Source: Cordilura impudica (lineage: Eukaryota > Arthropoda > Insecta > Diptera > Scathophagidae). From it: a stretch of DNA of 64,000 nt. The DNA lies in the NCBI GenBank assembly GCA_963682025.1, contig OY821521.1, positions 102,053,111 through 102,117,110 on the forward strand. Reading direction: 5' to 3'. This document shows positions 33,764 to 43,929 of this stretch, in pieces. The notes beneath the pieces were generated by a model, which saw only the letters and a list, made by a program, of their open reading frames with translations, ran no database searches and was not told the DNA's origin. A program made the translations under genes and the position numbers. The stretch's first letter is position 1, and each line of letters starts with the position of its first letter.

Positions 33764-34022
33764 TTTGTGCTAAGAAAAGCATGAATATATGTTTCCCAGG
33801 GCGAAGCTTCATCATTGCACTATGATTGAGTTAAGCTCCGCGGCTATTCATAATGTGAATAGCTCGTGTCAAAAAGTTTTGGTAGTTGGGAATGGCGTTT
33901 GTGTTAAGAAAGGCATAAACGCATGTTTCCCAGGGCAAGGCTCGATCATTGCACATTGAGCTGAGCTCCGCGGTTATTCTTAACGTGGATAACTGTTGAA
34001 ACAAAATTTTGGAAATGGCGTT
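33764..34022 (+). repeat. two tandem ~125-130-bp units inside the inverted-repeat arm
   Basis: Two imperfect units each contain ATGTTTCCCAGGGC, ATCATTGCAC, GAGCTCCGCGG or AAGCTCCGCGG, and end in GGCGTTTG. GC content is clearly higher than the surroundings. Both units are also present in the arm at 62818-63095. Confidence 0.75.
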
Positions 34023-34880
34023 TGCCTCCGTTCCGACATTAAATAACAAAGTTTAAAAATTTATTGTAATTAACATCTGACAAAAAATAGTATTTTTCTA
34101 AACAACAATTTTTTTACAGGGTAAATAAATATTTTATGGCTTACCTACCTTATACTTTTGAAAGCAAGTATGCTGCAGGGTTTATACATGTACTAAAAAT
34201 ACAACTCTTAAAACCATACTATTTTTTCAACTCTAAAAATTTCAGAATTTTGTAAAAATAAAATAAAATACCGATTTATTTTAATATGCGCTTATTATGG
34301 ATATACATATACAGAATATATGAATATTATTTATAGTATTTTGATATTGGCAACAGTAGTATGTATCAATTTGTAACATTTTGTGATGTTATAAAAATCG
34401 CAGAATATTGATATTGATTTTATATAGTTTCTTTTATTAATTAATTAACTTAAATATTACACCAAAAAATATTGATATTGATGAATTTTTATCTTATTAA
34501 CACAACGACCACAAAAACAACATGCACAGCTATGACAAAATACAAAATTTAGGAAAACAATATAGGAAAACGTCATATTTTTTTTACCTTTTCAGTGATT
34601 TCTCGGCACCTATGAAACCTATTGTCATGATTTAAAAACAGGAACCTTCTCAAGATGTTAGTGAATCAAGCGCCCTATCTGCCCTATTGAGGGCGTTATC
34701 ACAAGAACACATATTCAAATCATATTTTCTCATGACTTTTTAATTCTTCGCTCAATTCTCGGGACCAGATTAACCGATTTGGACGATTTTAAATAGCAAA
34801 CTTCTCAGGATGTTAGTGAATCATTTTTTATACCAAGGAGCACCCTAGCTATCCGATTGAAGCCGTCATCGTGATTTCCA

Positions 34881-34940
34881 CAGACGGACAGACGGACAGA
34901 CGGACAGACGGACAGCCGGACAGACGGACAGACGGACATG
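34881..34940 (+). repeat. (GACGGACA)n microsatellite
   Basis: About seven 8-bp units, one with a GCCG variant. The variant is present in the other arm too (61900-61955). Confidence 0.9.
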
Positions 34941-35349
34941 GCTACATCAACTTCGCTTGTTATAAGGATCACAAATATATATATTTTATGGGGTCCAGAA
35001 TTTTTTTTCTAATTATTACAAACGGAATGACAAACTTATATATACCCTCTGCACACTGGAGTGGAGGGTATAAAAATAGTGCACGAACATATGGTGTGGA
35101 TATGAACTAAATAGCGCTTCAATGGTTGAGCCGTGTTGCGGTTAAGATTTATTTTTAAAAAAATATGCTTTAGCTTCACAATCATTGTAAACAACTTCGA
35201 TATTTTGTAACTTTTATTATAATTAATGGCTTTAAAGATTTCATCTTATGTCAATTTAAAATTTGAGCAACAGACATTTACAAATTTAAAATTATATTTA
35301 ATAGTCAAAAAGGCAAATGCTTTTTTTTCAGTATAAAGATCGAAAAAAG

Positions 35350-35480
35350 TTTGTTTTTCCGAGGGTATAATTTTTGTACTGATGTTTGTAACAAACAAAA
35401 ATATTTGTTCCTGACCTATCTTTTATTATACGGATCAGAATCACTTTAGCGATGTCCGTTTGTCTGTCTATATTTCCATT
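35350..35480 (-). repeat. DINE-like repeat, 3' fragment
   Basis: Minus-strand match to the 3' end of family 1: GGGTATAATTTTT, GTTTGTAACAAAC, ATATTTGTTCCTGACC, TATCTTTTATTATACGGATC, then GATGTCCGTTTGTCTGTC. Confidence 0.6.
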
Positions 35481-35699
35481 AGGTATGGAATATTGCGCTA
35501 CATTTCGATTTCGAAACGCTAGTTAGGTTTTTTACAACTCCTGCTTGAATGCAAATTGCGAAAAACGTTTGGACCAAGAGTGGCAATATGTGCCTGTTTC
35601 AAACAACAGAACATATTAAAGACAAGTCATATAAACCTGGAGTAGAAAATATTAAAGCTGCAGTACCAGTACAAGTCCAAATTGATCTCAATTTATTTT

Positions 35700-35850
35700 G
35701 TTAAGCATGTTCAGACCTAGACTCATATCACTAACCCCTATGATATCGACTTAAATACACATTTGCATACAGATATCGGTCAAAATTGATTTATGATAAA
35801 TAAGTAGACTAAAAATGCATTATCAGTCATAATACCAACTATATGTTTGT
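35700..35850 (-). repeat. DINE-like repeat, middle fragment
   Basis: Minus-strand match to the family-1 block around GACTAGGTCTGAACATG and the block with TCGATTTCATAGGGG, strongly diverged. Probably continuous with 35350-35480 originally. Confidence 0.45.
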
Positions 35851-37050
35851 GAGTAAAATACGTAAATTTGCTAAATATGTTTATGATCGGGCCATTAAAT
35901 AACTTGGTCCAGTCACACTTGGTCTCTTCTTTTTTTATATATATTCAATTATGATCTATTAACCGACTATAATATTAAGACTTGTTTTTGTATGTATGCG
36001 TTATGTAAACATCAACAAAAGCTGAAATGTAATAACCATCGTAGAAGAGCATTTTTAAGGAATTATTATTCATATTCGGCAGTTGAAGTCAGACGTTATT
36101 ATTTAGTTAGCTATGAAATAAAATAAAATATTCTTTTCCACATTCTCATGACGGCAAGTATTGAAAATTCGTTTAAATCTTTCATATATATCTCAAACCC
36201 CCTGGCGGTTATCTTTCAAAGACTCTCCTCATACTACTCTGTCATATTTATAAGTGCATTAAAAATCAAATCTGTCAAAATAAAACTGTATGTATGAACA
36301 TGTGTACGTGTATCCATATCTACACAAAACACTTGTTATTTGTTTTCGTCTTTTGCGAATTAAACTAGCATTAAGCCATTTGAATCTTAAACACTGAATA
36401 TTTGAATGTGTTATGTCTGGTGTTTTCTATTTCTGCAAACTCATGCTAAAACGAAAATCTTGCATTGCGTTTGTTTACTACGAGCATTTCATTAAATAAT
36501 CATTGATCTGTTGATCTTCAAGGCCTTTGCTAATATTTACTTTGTACATTTACTTATTTTCATCATTTTCATAATTTTCAAGTTGATGGCATACAACAAT
36601 ATTTGTTATTGTTTTTTTTTTTTTTTTGGCATTAATAAACTTGTCAGATAGTATACTAGTATTTGCCTGTTCTGAAGTTCATTGAAATGTTTAGTAGCTC
36701 CTGCAAACATCATGAAAAAGCAAAACCGGAAAAAATATTCCTTGAGCTTGAAGTTGCAGTTCGGTGTTGCTATGGGTATGATATCAAACACATGCTTCAG
36801 TTTTTTCGAACAAAAATCATTTTGAGGTGTTGTATTTATGAGAAAGTATCGTTCGTGCTTGGCATGAGCCTTGGTGTTTATATCAAAATATGAAATATAG
36901 TAGAAGATTAAATAATATTTAATAGGTACGAATCGGAGGTACAAATGTTTATTTTGAAAGGGGATTAAAATTTTATTTATTTGAATTAAATTTAGCACAT
37001 TCGATTTATATCATAAATTGTGTTAAAATTTTCCGGTAATTTTTAGATAA
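35851..37050. other. unassigned stretch with overlapping ORFs
   Basis: ORF 36606-36998 (-, 130 codons) overlaps ORF 36663-36893 (+, 76 codons). The minus ORF starts with hydrophobic low-complexity sequence and ends in a poly-Lys tail encoded by a poly-T run. Neither matches a known family. Confidence 0.3.
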
Positions 37051-37055
37051 TTTAA

Positions 37056-37669
37056 CGGTAATTCGGTAAAATTTTACTGATTTTCTAAATAAATTATTTA
37101 TCGTAATTTTTCTAAAATAAAAAGAAAAAGCTAACTTGTAATGAAACAGAATTACGTTTTCTTTTAAAATAAGCATTTCACAAATTGCAAAAATTTAAAA
37201 AGACAAATGGTGTTACGTTAACACATGAATATGAGCACTTTAGAAAGGTAAAACACATGCTATACAGGTTTAAAAAAATATAATAAAATAAATATTTTCT
37301 TATGAAAATTCTTTAAATACATTTAAATTTTTGTTGAGTCCTAAAAGAATATTTGATTAATTAATAATTATTTTTATTTTTTTGTGTTAAGTTATGTTTA
37401 TTATTTTAATGTTTATGTTATTTTGAAGCAATAATAAATAGATTCACTTTATTTATTTTTTTTTTTTTAGAAAAATAATAATGCATTGTTTTATTTATTT
37501 AACTTTATCTAGTCAATAAATGAAACTGTAAAATATTAACCGATTCAGATTTTCAAATACATATAACTATATATTTCTTATGAATTTTTGCTTCATTTTC
37601 AGTAAATAGGTTCCTGATATCTGATGTTGAAATAAATCGGAATATTACGATTTTTTTACCGAATTACCG
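37056..37669. repeat. 15-bp inverted repeats ~600 bp apart
   Basis: CGGTAATTCGGTAAA at 37056-37070 is the inverse of TTTACCGAATTACCG at 37655-37669. The sequence between is extremely AT-rich with no ORF. It could be a non-autonomous DNA element, but no target duplication was found. Confidence 0.4.
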
Positions 37670-37829
37670 CTTATGAATTAGATGAAACTTTTAGGCATTA
37701 TTCATCCTGGTAATACTAATTAGAATATACTTTTAGCATTTTCTTATTTCATTAAGTTTTGATTTAAATAATTTTTAAAATTTTTTTGCTTGCATAAAGA
37801 TACTCAGCTATTTGTGACTAATTTTAAAC

Positions 37830-38960
37830 GGAATACCACAAGGTGATACTCAACATGATTTTAATTTTATTTTTATATTTATATTTTAAATTATTAATTT
37901 CAAAAAAATTTTAATAAGAAAATTTTAAAAATATTGAGAGCAAATTATGTTCCTTACAATATTGAATGCTTTATGCTTAAATCTTGTGGAATTTCCTTTA
38001 ACATCAGGGTTCACAATTCTTAGTAATATCAACAAGAATAATCAAGTCTAGAAGTCTCATTAAAATATGAAGTGAATGGATTGAATTAGCTTGGAATGAC
38101 TTAACTGTTTTTCACCATCCATTAACTTCAATATTTCTGGGAGTAATATAAACTAAGATTAATTTTATAACTAATTTGAGTATTTAATTTAAAAATAGGA
38201 AGCCATAAACACGTAAAGGTTATTCCAGTTATAATCAATACTCTGGTCATGTTTTTCTACAAAATGATTTGAATTCATTTTATACATGGTGTAATCTAAA
38301 TTTAATGGAGCTGAACCTTAAAAAGTTTAAATATATGCATTTCGTCAGAAAGAGCCCGATTTCTGATTATTGTCTCGATAAAGTAGATATTGTTGTTTTA
38401 TTGGATCATAAACTGAGTTTTACACCTCGTATAACAATTACTGTCAACAAAGCCAGAGGTGTATTTGGTTTCATAAAACTTTGGGCTAAAGACCAAACCT
38501 ATCTTGGAATATACTTCTATAATTGGAGACCCTATCAACCAAATTCATATCAACTGTCTTAAATGTGTGCAGAAATAATTCCTGTTGTTTTGTCTACGGA
38601 GTTCAAACTTCGATCCAATTAATCTTCCATCTTATTATGCCACCAACTTTAAAATGCCTGTTAACTAAGCTTAATGTTTCATTCACTCTTAATATAATCA
38701 ATGGTGATATATGTTCTGGTTTCCTGATTAACAATATATCATTCAACATTCCTCAATGACCAACATGTTGTTCTCACCTTTATCTGTACAATACAGTTCT
38801 GTAGAGCTATATATGCAAACGCGGACCCTCACAGGAGAATGTGTATTCAATTTAATGAACTTTAGTAAAATAATATATTTTCTTAAATCACGAATAGATG
38901 GTAATGTTACTAAAGATAATTTTAAAATGCTTTTCTTTGTAAATAGTCATAAGTATTAAT
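37830..38960 (+). pseudogene. Jockey-like LINE reverse-transcriptase relic
   Basis: Near 37838 GIPQGDTQHDF corresponds to the RT GxPQGS motif. At 38269-38562 NSFYTWCNLNLMELNLKK, VVLLDHKLSFTPRI, NKARGVFGFIKLWAKD match the thumb region of Jockey-type RTs (WCxxNxMxLNxxK, LGVxxDxKLSFxxHI, ALGFIKRWxK). Frameshifted sequence to about 38960 matches the post-RT region and is shared, inverted, with 23636-24110. The YADD segment between 37870 and 38220 is too decayed to see. A dead copy. Confidence 0.7.
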
Positions 38961-39019
38961 TCCATAGACCGATATAAAAAAAACAAATAAATAAATAACA
39001 TAATATTGCTATTAAAAAC

Positions 39020-39430
39020 ATGCAAATCAATAGAGAAAGTTATATTTTCCGACGAAAAACGTCAAATTGGCATGTAGTCCGATCGGAAGCATTGCGTTTC
39101 ACAAAACGTACTTTTCAACAGAATAGCGATGGAGTCTAGATTATCCGAGTAACAACACAGTAGTTTTTATCAAAAACCATAACAGTTATGGAGTGGTCAG
39201 CATGTATATCAGACCTCAATTAGAAGATTTGTGAGGCAGCTTGACACAACGAATATATGGAGGTAATTGACAGATTTAATCAACTGCAAAATTAGTAACC
39301 ATTGTAAAGGAGGAACGGCAAAAAAATGGACCAAAACACCATGTAAAGTCTTGTTGGAAGTATGAAAAAATGAACTGAGGATGCTTACAATGAGAGAGGA
39401 GGGTGTGTACGACATTTTTCCCACAAATAT
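39020..39430 (+). pseudogene. Tc1-like transposase relic
   Basis: Starts VIFSDEKRQIG (the first catalytic Asp context FSDE of Tc1 proteins), later VSMYIRPQLED, RIYGG, and a C-terminal region with MDQNT..SLVGSMKK and ERGG(C), resembling the end of Tc1 transposases (xxLxxSMPxR..G..KY). The second Asp and the Glu motifs are deleted. Multiple frame changes. Confidence 0.5.
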
Positions 39431-39643
39431 TGATGACCTTATTTATATGAAATACTTGGATTTTTGTAATTGTAAATTGATAATAATAATATAAAGTTAT
39501 TTACTGTTGACATTTGCATTCTTCGTAATTTATACAGTTCATCTATAAAGTATTTATAAGATACGTTAATTGTGAAACACACCTTAATATTTATTCGATC
39601 TGGTTAAGAAAGAAAAAGTACTCTGAAAAAAGTGCTTGAATTA

Positions 39644-40447
39644 AAACAAGTAAGAAAATAATCGTCGGTTTAGACCGACCATACGATGCCCTACACCATG
39701 GCTTAGAGACCCTATCCCTTCGGTACAACTAATTGGATATAGAAAATAAGCATAAACCAAATTTGAGTGGCATCGCCATTTATTTTTTTTGGCTGCAGAT
39801 ATGAAAAAGTTCATATCGGGTGCTATATTTATATGGGACTAGGTCGAAAAATGGACCGATCCCGACCATATTTGATAACGTCACTTATACTTGGAAAAAA
39901 TGTATACAAACAAAATTTGAGAAAAATTTGTGCAATATTTTTGTTTTTTAAGTGAAGATCTGGAAGCAGCTCTATATGGGGCTTATGACTAAGAATTGTC
40001 CTACAGGGATTATTTTTGGAATACTGATTAATGGATATAATAAACACATACAACCACAATTTGACTGAGGTCTATGTGAAAATTTGAATCTTATGGCAAT
40101 TTATGTCGATTTCATAGGGGTCATTTGTATGGGGACTAGGTCTGAACATTGACCGATTTTCAATTTAAATAGCGTTCATCCTTTGGTGGATAAAACCTTA
40201 TATACCAAATCTCATCATAATATATTTATATTTGCGACCTGTAGTTTGATTACAAAGTTTACATGGACACACAGACGGACGGACGGATGGACGCACGGAC
40301 GGACGGACATCACTAAATCGACTTAGAAAGTGATTCTGAGTCGATCGGTATAATAAAAGATGGGTCTAGGTCAAATATTTTTGTTAGTTACAAACAGCAG
40401 CACAAAGTCATTATACCCAAACCACATAGTGGTATAGGGTATAAAAA
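39644..40447 (+). repeat. DINE-1/mini-me-like repeat, family 1, copy F (full length)
   Basis: AAACAAGTAAGAAAATAATCG at the 5' end with an imperfect palindrome (GTCGGTTTAGACCGAC). (GACG)n with GGATGGACGCACGG variants lies at about 40273-40309. The 3' hairpin and TATAAAAA end at 40447. A shortened block (39955) lacks the ATAGATTT segment of other copies. Confidence 0.75.
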
Positions 40448-40837
40448 GGGCAGCATATTTGTTATGTGCCTTCTCATTTTATAGAATAAAGTGAAAAACG
40501 CCGTGCAAGCAACCACAAAATACCGTAACATTTTATATAATATATTCAGCAAACTGTACTTTTTGAATTCAAGCATAATTTATGGAATAATTTTGATCAG
40601 TAACCACATGGACTGTGTATCATCCTTATTTGTTATAATATCTAGTTTACATATAATATTTTTAAAGGAGTTGTGCATTTTCAAGATATAAGCAGAACAA
40701 AATTTGGCTAAATTCCGAACGAATCCGAATATACAAAAAAGGTGAAATGTGTCCTCGTTTAAGTCTAATTGGAACTAAAATATGTTCATTTCATCAAATA
40801 AACCTAAACATGTTGATAAATATATATATAAAGCTGG

Positions 40838-41065
40838 GTGTAACCCGGTGTGCTTCGCTATCTTCACCGCATGGTAATGAAAGAACTCACGAAAAGGGCT
40901 CTCACTATTACAGTACTCCAGATATTATTTACTTTTATGGGGGGTACCTCGCCCGTTCGTCCGATCTCGTCATTTTTTTCTGACTACTCACTACTCACTC
41001 ATGGGATGTACCACGCCCACATATCCGATCCTGCACATTTCCGGCATAGCTACTAACATTGATAA
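40838..41065 (-). repeat. Helitron-like repeat segment
   Basis: Contains TACCACGCCCACATATCCGA and CACATTTCCGGCATAGC, matching 29735-30054 directly and 23348-23635 inverted. The left part has GTAACCCGGTGTGCTTCGC, resembling a GC-rich Helitron 3' subterminal region. Confidence 0.45.
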
Positions 41066-41079
41066 CTCAAGGGAACAAG

Positions 41080-41272
41080 GTTTTTGTTGATTGAGAACTG
41101 ACTATTGTTTTTAAGGTTATTTGGGACGCTGAATCAAAATTTGCACTTGGTTTTTTCTATCAGCTCGACTTTTCGCAATATACCGTTATGTCCAAAATAA
41201 AGGCAAGTCTACTACATATATTGGAATGACCTGAAAGCGGTTCATCATATTCAGTTAAAAAAAATCTTAAAT
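41080..41272 (+). repeat. direct repeat pair, copy 1
   Basis: Shares with 41598-41775 the blocks AAGGTTATTTGGGA, TTTTTTCTATCAGCTCGAC, ATACCGTTATGT and TATTGGAATGACCTGAAA. Copies are about 518 bp apart and around 85% alike by eye. The element type is unknown. Confidence 0.75.
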
Positions 41273-41597
41273 TCGCCAGCAATATTATCTTTAAGGGGTG
41301 CTTACATTGGTGTGAAATTTTCGAGGTGGTTTAAGAGATTTAAGAAAAAAAATTTTTTTTGTTTTTAAAATTTATAAAAAATAAAACTGCAACAAAAATC
41401 ACAGTTTTGATCTAAAAACACTTAGATAAATATATTTCGAATGAAAGGAGCTTTATTTTATTGTAATCGGTGCACAACTTTTGATTTTGTTTACAATTTT
41501 CTGAGAAAACCGAATTGATAAAAATCGCGATTTCCATACAGAAATAAAAATTTTTAACATGTGTGTGTTTGCTGCTGTTCTATTTGTGTAATAAGTT

Positions 41598-41775
41598 TTT
41601 GCTGATTAAGAACTGAATGTTATTTCTAAGGTTATTTGGGATGCTTAATCCAAATCTGCACTTGGGTTTTTTCTATCAGCTCGACTTTTAGCGATGTACC
41701 GTTATGTTAAAAATTAAGGCACTTCCACTACGTATATTGGAATAACTTGAAAATCGTTCACCATCTTTGGTGATT
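41598..41775 (+). repeat. direct repeat pair, copy 2
   Basis: See 41080-41272. The 320 bp between the copies hold AT-rich sequence with no ORF. They could be long terminal repeats of a small element or a segmental duplication. No primer-binding site or polypurine tract is evident. Confidence 0.7.
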
Positions 41776-41867
41776 TTCAAAATTGTTTTTTTAAAGATGT
41801 ACTTGTTATCTTTAAAAACCAAAAACGTTCATGCCTTTTTTATGTTTCTCAAAATTAAAAAAAAAAG

Positions 41868-42095
41868 AAGTAAGAAAATTATAGTCGGTCTAGACCGACT
41901 ATACGATACCCTATACCATGGTTTAGGGATCCTATCTCTTCGGTCCAACTAATTGGATATAGAAAATAAGCATAAACCAAATTTGAGTGGCATTATTATT
42001 AATTTTTTTGAGTGCAGGTATCGGGTGCTATATTTATATGGACCGATCCTGATCATATTGGGTAAAGTCACTTATATTTTGAAACTTAAAAAAAT
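41868..42095 (+). repeat. DINE-1/mini-me-like repeat, family 1, copy G (5' part only)
   Basis: AAGTAAGAAAATTATAG with a perfect 24-bp palindrome at 41880-41903 identical to that of copy D, then CGATACCCTATACCATGG. The element breaks off at about 42095, where the 21-bp minisatellite begins. Confidence 0.75.
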
Positions 42096-42103
42096 ATGTT
42101 TTT

Positions 42104-42590
42104 TTTCTGAAATTCAATTAATATTTTCTGAAATTCAATTGATATTTTCGGAAATTCAATTGATATTTTCTGAAACTCAATTGATATTTTCTGAAATACA
42201 TTTGACCATTTCTGAAATATATTTGATGTTTTCTGAAATACATTTGATATTTTCTGAAATACATTTGAAGTTTTCTGAAATACATTTGATTATTTCTGAA
42301 ATACAATTAATACTTTCTGAAATTCAATTGATGGTTTCTGAAATACAATTGATAATTTCTGAAAATCAATTGATGTGTTCTGAAATTCAGTTGATACTTT
42401 CTGAAATTCAATTCATGTTTTCTGAAATACAATTAATACTTTCTGAAATTCAATTGATGTTTTCTGAAATACAATTAATACATTCTGAAATACAATTGAT
42501 ATTTTCTGAAATACATTTGAAGTTTTCTGAAATACATTTGATGATTTCTGAAATACATTTGACAATTTCTGAAATACTTTTGATGTACTT
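42104..42590 (+). repeat. 21-bp minisatellite, ~23 units, open on both strands
   Basis: The unit is TTCTGAAAT(T/A)CAATTGATA with variation, repeated about 23 times. Because 21 is a multiple of three and the unit has no stop in this frame, ORF 41953-42624 (+, 223 codons) runs through as repeated SEIQLIF-type heptads. The minus strand is likewise open (42118-42306 and 42413-42640). Units 7-9 and 19-21 are alike (HLIF/HLKF pattern), hinting at a 12-unit higher-order period. The ORF starts in DINE sequence and has no promoter context, so it is not called as a gene. Confidence 0.9.
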
Positions 42591-42814
42591 AGTGCATGTA
42601 CTTTTTCTATTTTTTTTTTCTTAAAAAATATATCATGCATAAAAATAAATTTTTATTAAGGCAGAGTTGGCAACAATTTAGGATGGAAAAAATTCATTAA
42701 ACAGTCGCGAAGTGTTTTCCAATAAATAATCTACCAGTGAACTCTAAAATTTGCTTCGTTTTATGCTACACTATCAATTTCAAACGAAGTTTTTTAATTT
42801 TAATTAATTATTTC

Positions 42815-42880
42815 TGAACTTAAGTTACAATTTTCTTATCTTCACTTGATATTTCTGAATTTAAATTGAGTTATTCCTTT
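42815..42880 (+). repeat. degenerate 21-bp-type units
   Basis: TTATTTCTGAACTTAAGTT and GATATTTCTGAATTTAAATT are diverged units of the same array type, separated from the main array by about 225 bp. Confidence 0.45.
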
Positions 42881-42884
42881 TAAA

Positions 42885-42954
42885 ATTTCACCTCCTACAA
42901 ACAAACAAACAAACAGACACACATTACCTCTTTATTAAATTAGTATAGATTGAT
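42885..42954 (-). mobile_element. Helitron-like 5' end, minus strand
   Basis: Read on the minus strand: ATCTATACTAATTTAATAAA, then GAGGTAATGTGTGTC and GTTTGTTTGTTTG. This is the inverse-oriented partner of the end at 23348. Only the terminal 70 bp or so is recognisable. Confidence 0.5.
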
Positions 42955-43695
42955 ACGAATTACAAATATGCATATTTTTACTCCCTTTCTTTTAACTCGT
43001 AGTGTCTGTTTGTCTGCCTGAAAAAAACTATGAATCGATTTTTAAACATTTTCCCGTCATCCAATCGAGCTGAAAATTGTAGACGGACTCATCTTAAGTT
43101 TCTTAAGTTGACATTAATTTTTAGTCAATCAATTGTTTAATTAGATGATGGTAAACTTAATTTATAAAGGAAGGGACTATAATAAATAGTTGGTTTTTAT
43201 GGGTTAGTTTTTTATAATTATCTGCATTCAAACATTTCACTATTCATCTCAAATGCAATATCCAATCTCTAGAATAGATTTTATACCATTTCGTAAACTG
43301 TATTTGAATCATAGGAACATCAATTGTGGGAGTGGTGGGAGACATACATACTTATGTGTAGGTAGTTTCTATTCATGCTGATACAATTAAAGTAAAATTT
43401 TTGTGCATATCAATGTTGCTAAAACAAGATTTATGATTATTTTTTTTTTCACCCAATTTGTCCCACATATGTGGCATAATATAGATTCGATTTACAGATG
43501 AAATACTATGAAATCTTATTAATTTTTTTGTATGATTAACTGCTATTATGTCAATATTGATTGAAGAAAAGTTTAAAATTACTAATCTGAAATTAAAGAA
43601 ATTCCTTTGCTCTCTCGTCTTACCTTCAGTAGTTACAGGGGAATTAAATAATTTAATTGAATTAAATGAGTATAGTAGAAATTGGAATAAAAAAT
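42955..43695. other. unassigned stretch
   Basis: No gene recognised. ORF 43373-43699 (-, 108 codons) has no family similarity. A GACAGACAAACAG-type segment near 43010 is weakly DINE-like. Confidence 0.3.
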
Positions 43696-43699
43696 GCAT

Positions 43700-43925
43700 A
43701 AATAATCTTTAGGTGAGTGTGTTAAAGCGCATGACCAAAAAAGTGTACGTACAATTTTTTGTGAGATGGACGCAGGTTCAAGCCTCACAGCCGCCCAAAG
43801 AAGATAAATGTCATATAGAAATAATCTAATCAATTATAACGTAATAATTATTACAATGTTTAATATAATCACTGATGAAGACTGAAATAGCAGAAATTTG
43901 TCTGATTAAGAATATAGAGAAATTA
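43700..43925 (+). repeat. tRNA-derived SINE-like element, copy 2
   Basis: Head with GTTAAAGCGCATGACCAAAA, a B-box-like GGTTCAAGCCTCAC near 43770, and a tail with ATCACTGATGAAGACTGAAA. Pairs with 2240-2465. About 80% alike by eye in the head. Confidence 0.55.
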
Positions 43926-43929
43926 TGAT

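Larger units (their letters stand above)
32866..35078 (+). repeat. left arm of a >2.2-kb near-identical inverted repeat
   Basis: Inverted match to 61764-64000 with only scattered differences (for example a 15-bp gap near 34672 relative to the other arm). The 3' end (34990-35078) has the CCCCATAAAATATATA-type block, (GACGGACA)n, and a terminal hairpin (ATACCCTC pairing with GAGGGTAT) followed by TATAAAAA. This is the same 3' architecture as the DINE/mini-me families, so the arm may be a long Helentron-like element. The 5' limit is not known because the other arm runs off the window. ORFs inside (33831-34049, 34871-35110) are repeated in the other arm and match no known protein. Confidence 0.85.

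Noticed and set aside
34871..35110. ORF conserved in both inverted arms
   Set aside because: It is made of the (GACGGACA)n microsatellite and mini-me-like repeat; similarity follows from DNA duplication.
36606..36998. 130-codon minus-strand ORF
   Set aside because: Low-complexity, hydrophobic start and poly-Lys end from a poly-T run; no recognised motif.
41953..42624. 223-codon ORF as a protein-coding gene
   Set aside because: It begins in DINE sequence and continues through a 21-bp minisatellite that is open by arithmetic; both strands are open, so frame openness is not evidence of coding.
42885..42960. CRISPR-like or satellite array from GTTTG repeats
   Set aside because: The simple (GTTTG/CAAAC)n run is part of a Helitron-like end; there are no regular spacers, and the window is eukaryotic.
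43760..43800. tRNA gene at the GGTTCAAGCC B box
   Set aside because: No complete cloverleaf or anticodon arm could be drawn, and the sequence is shared with a second dispersed copy, so a SINE is more likely.
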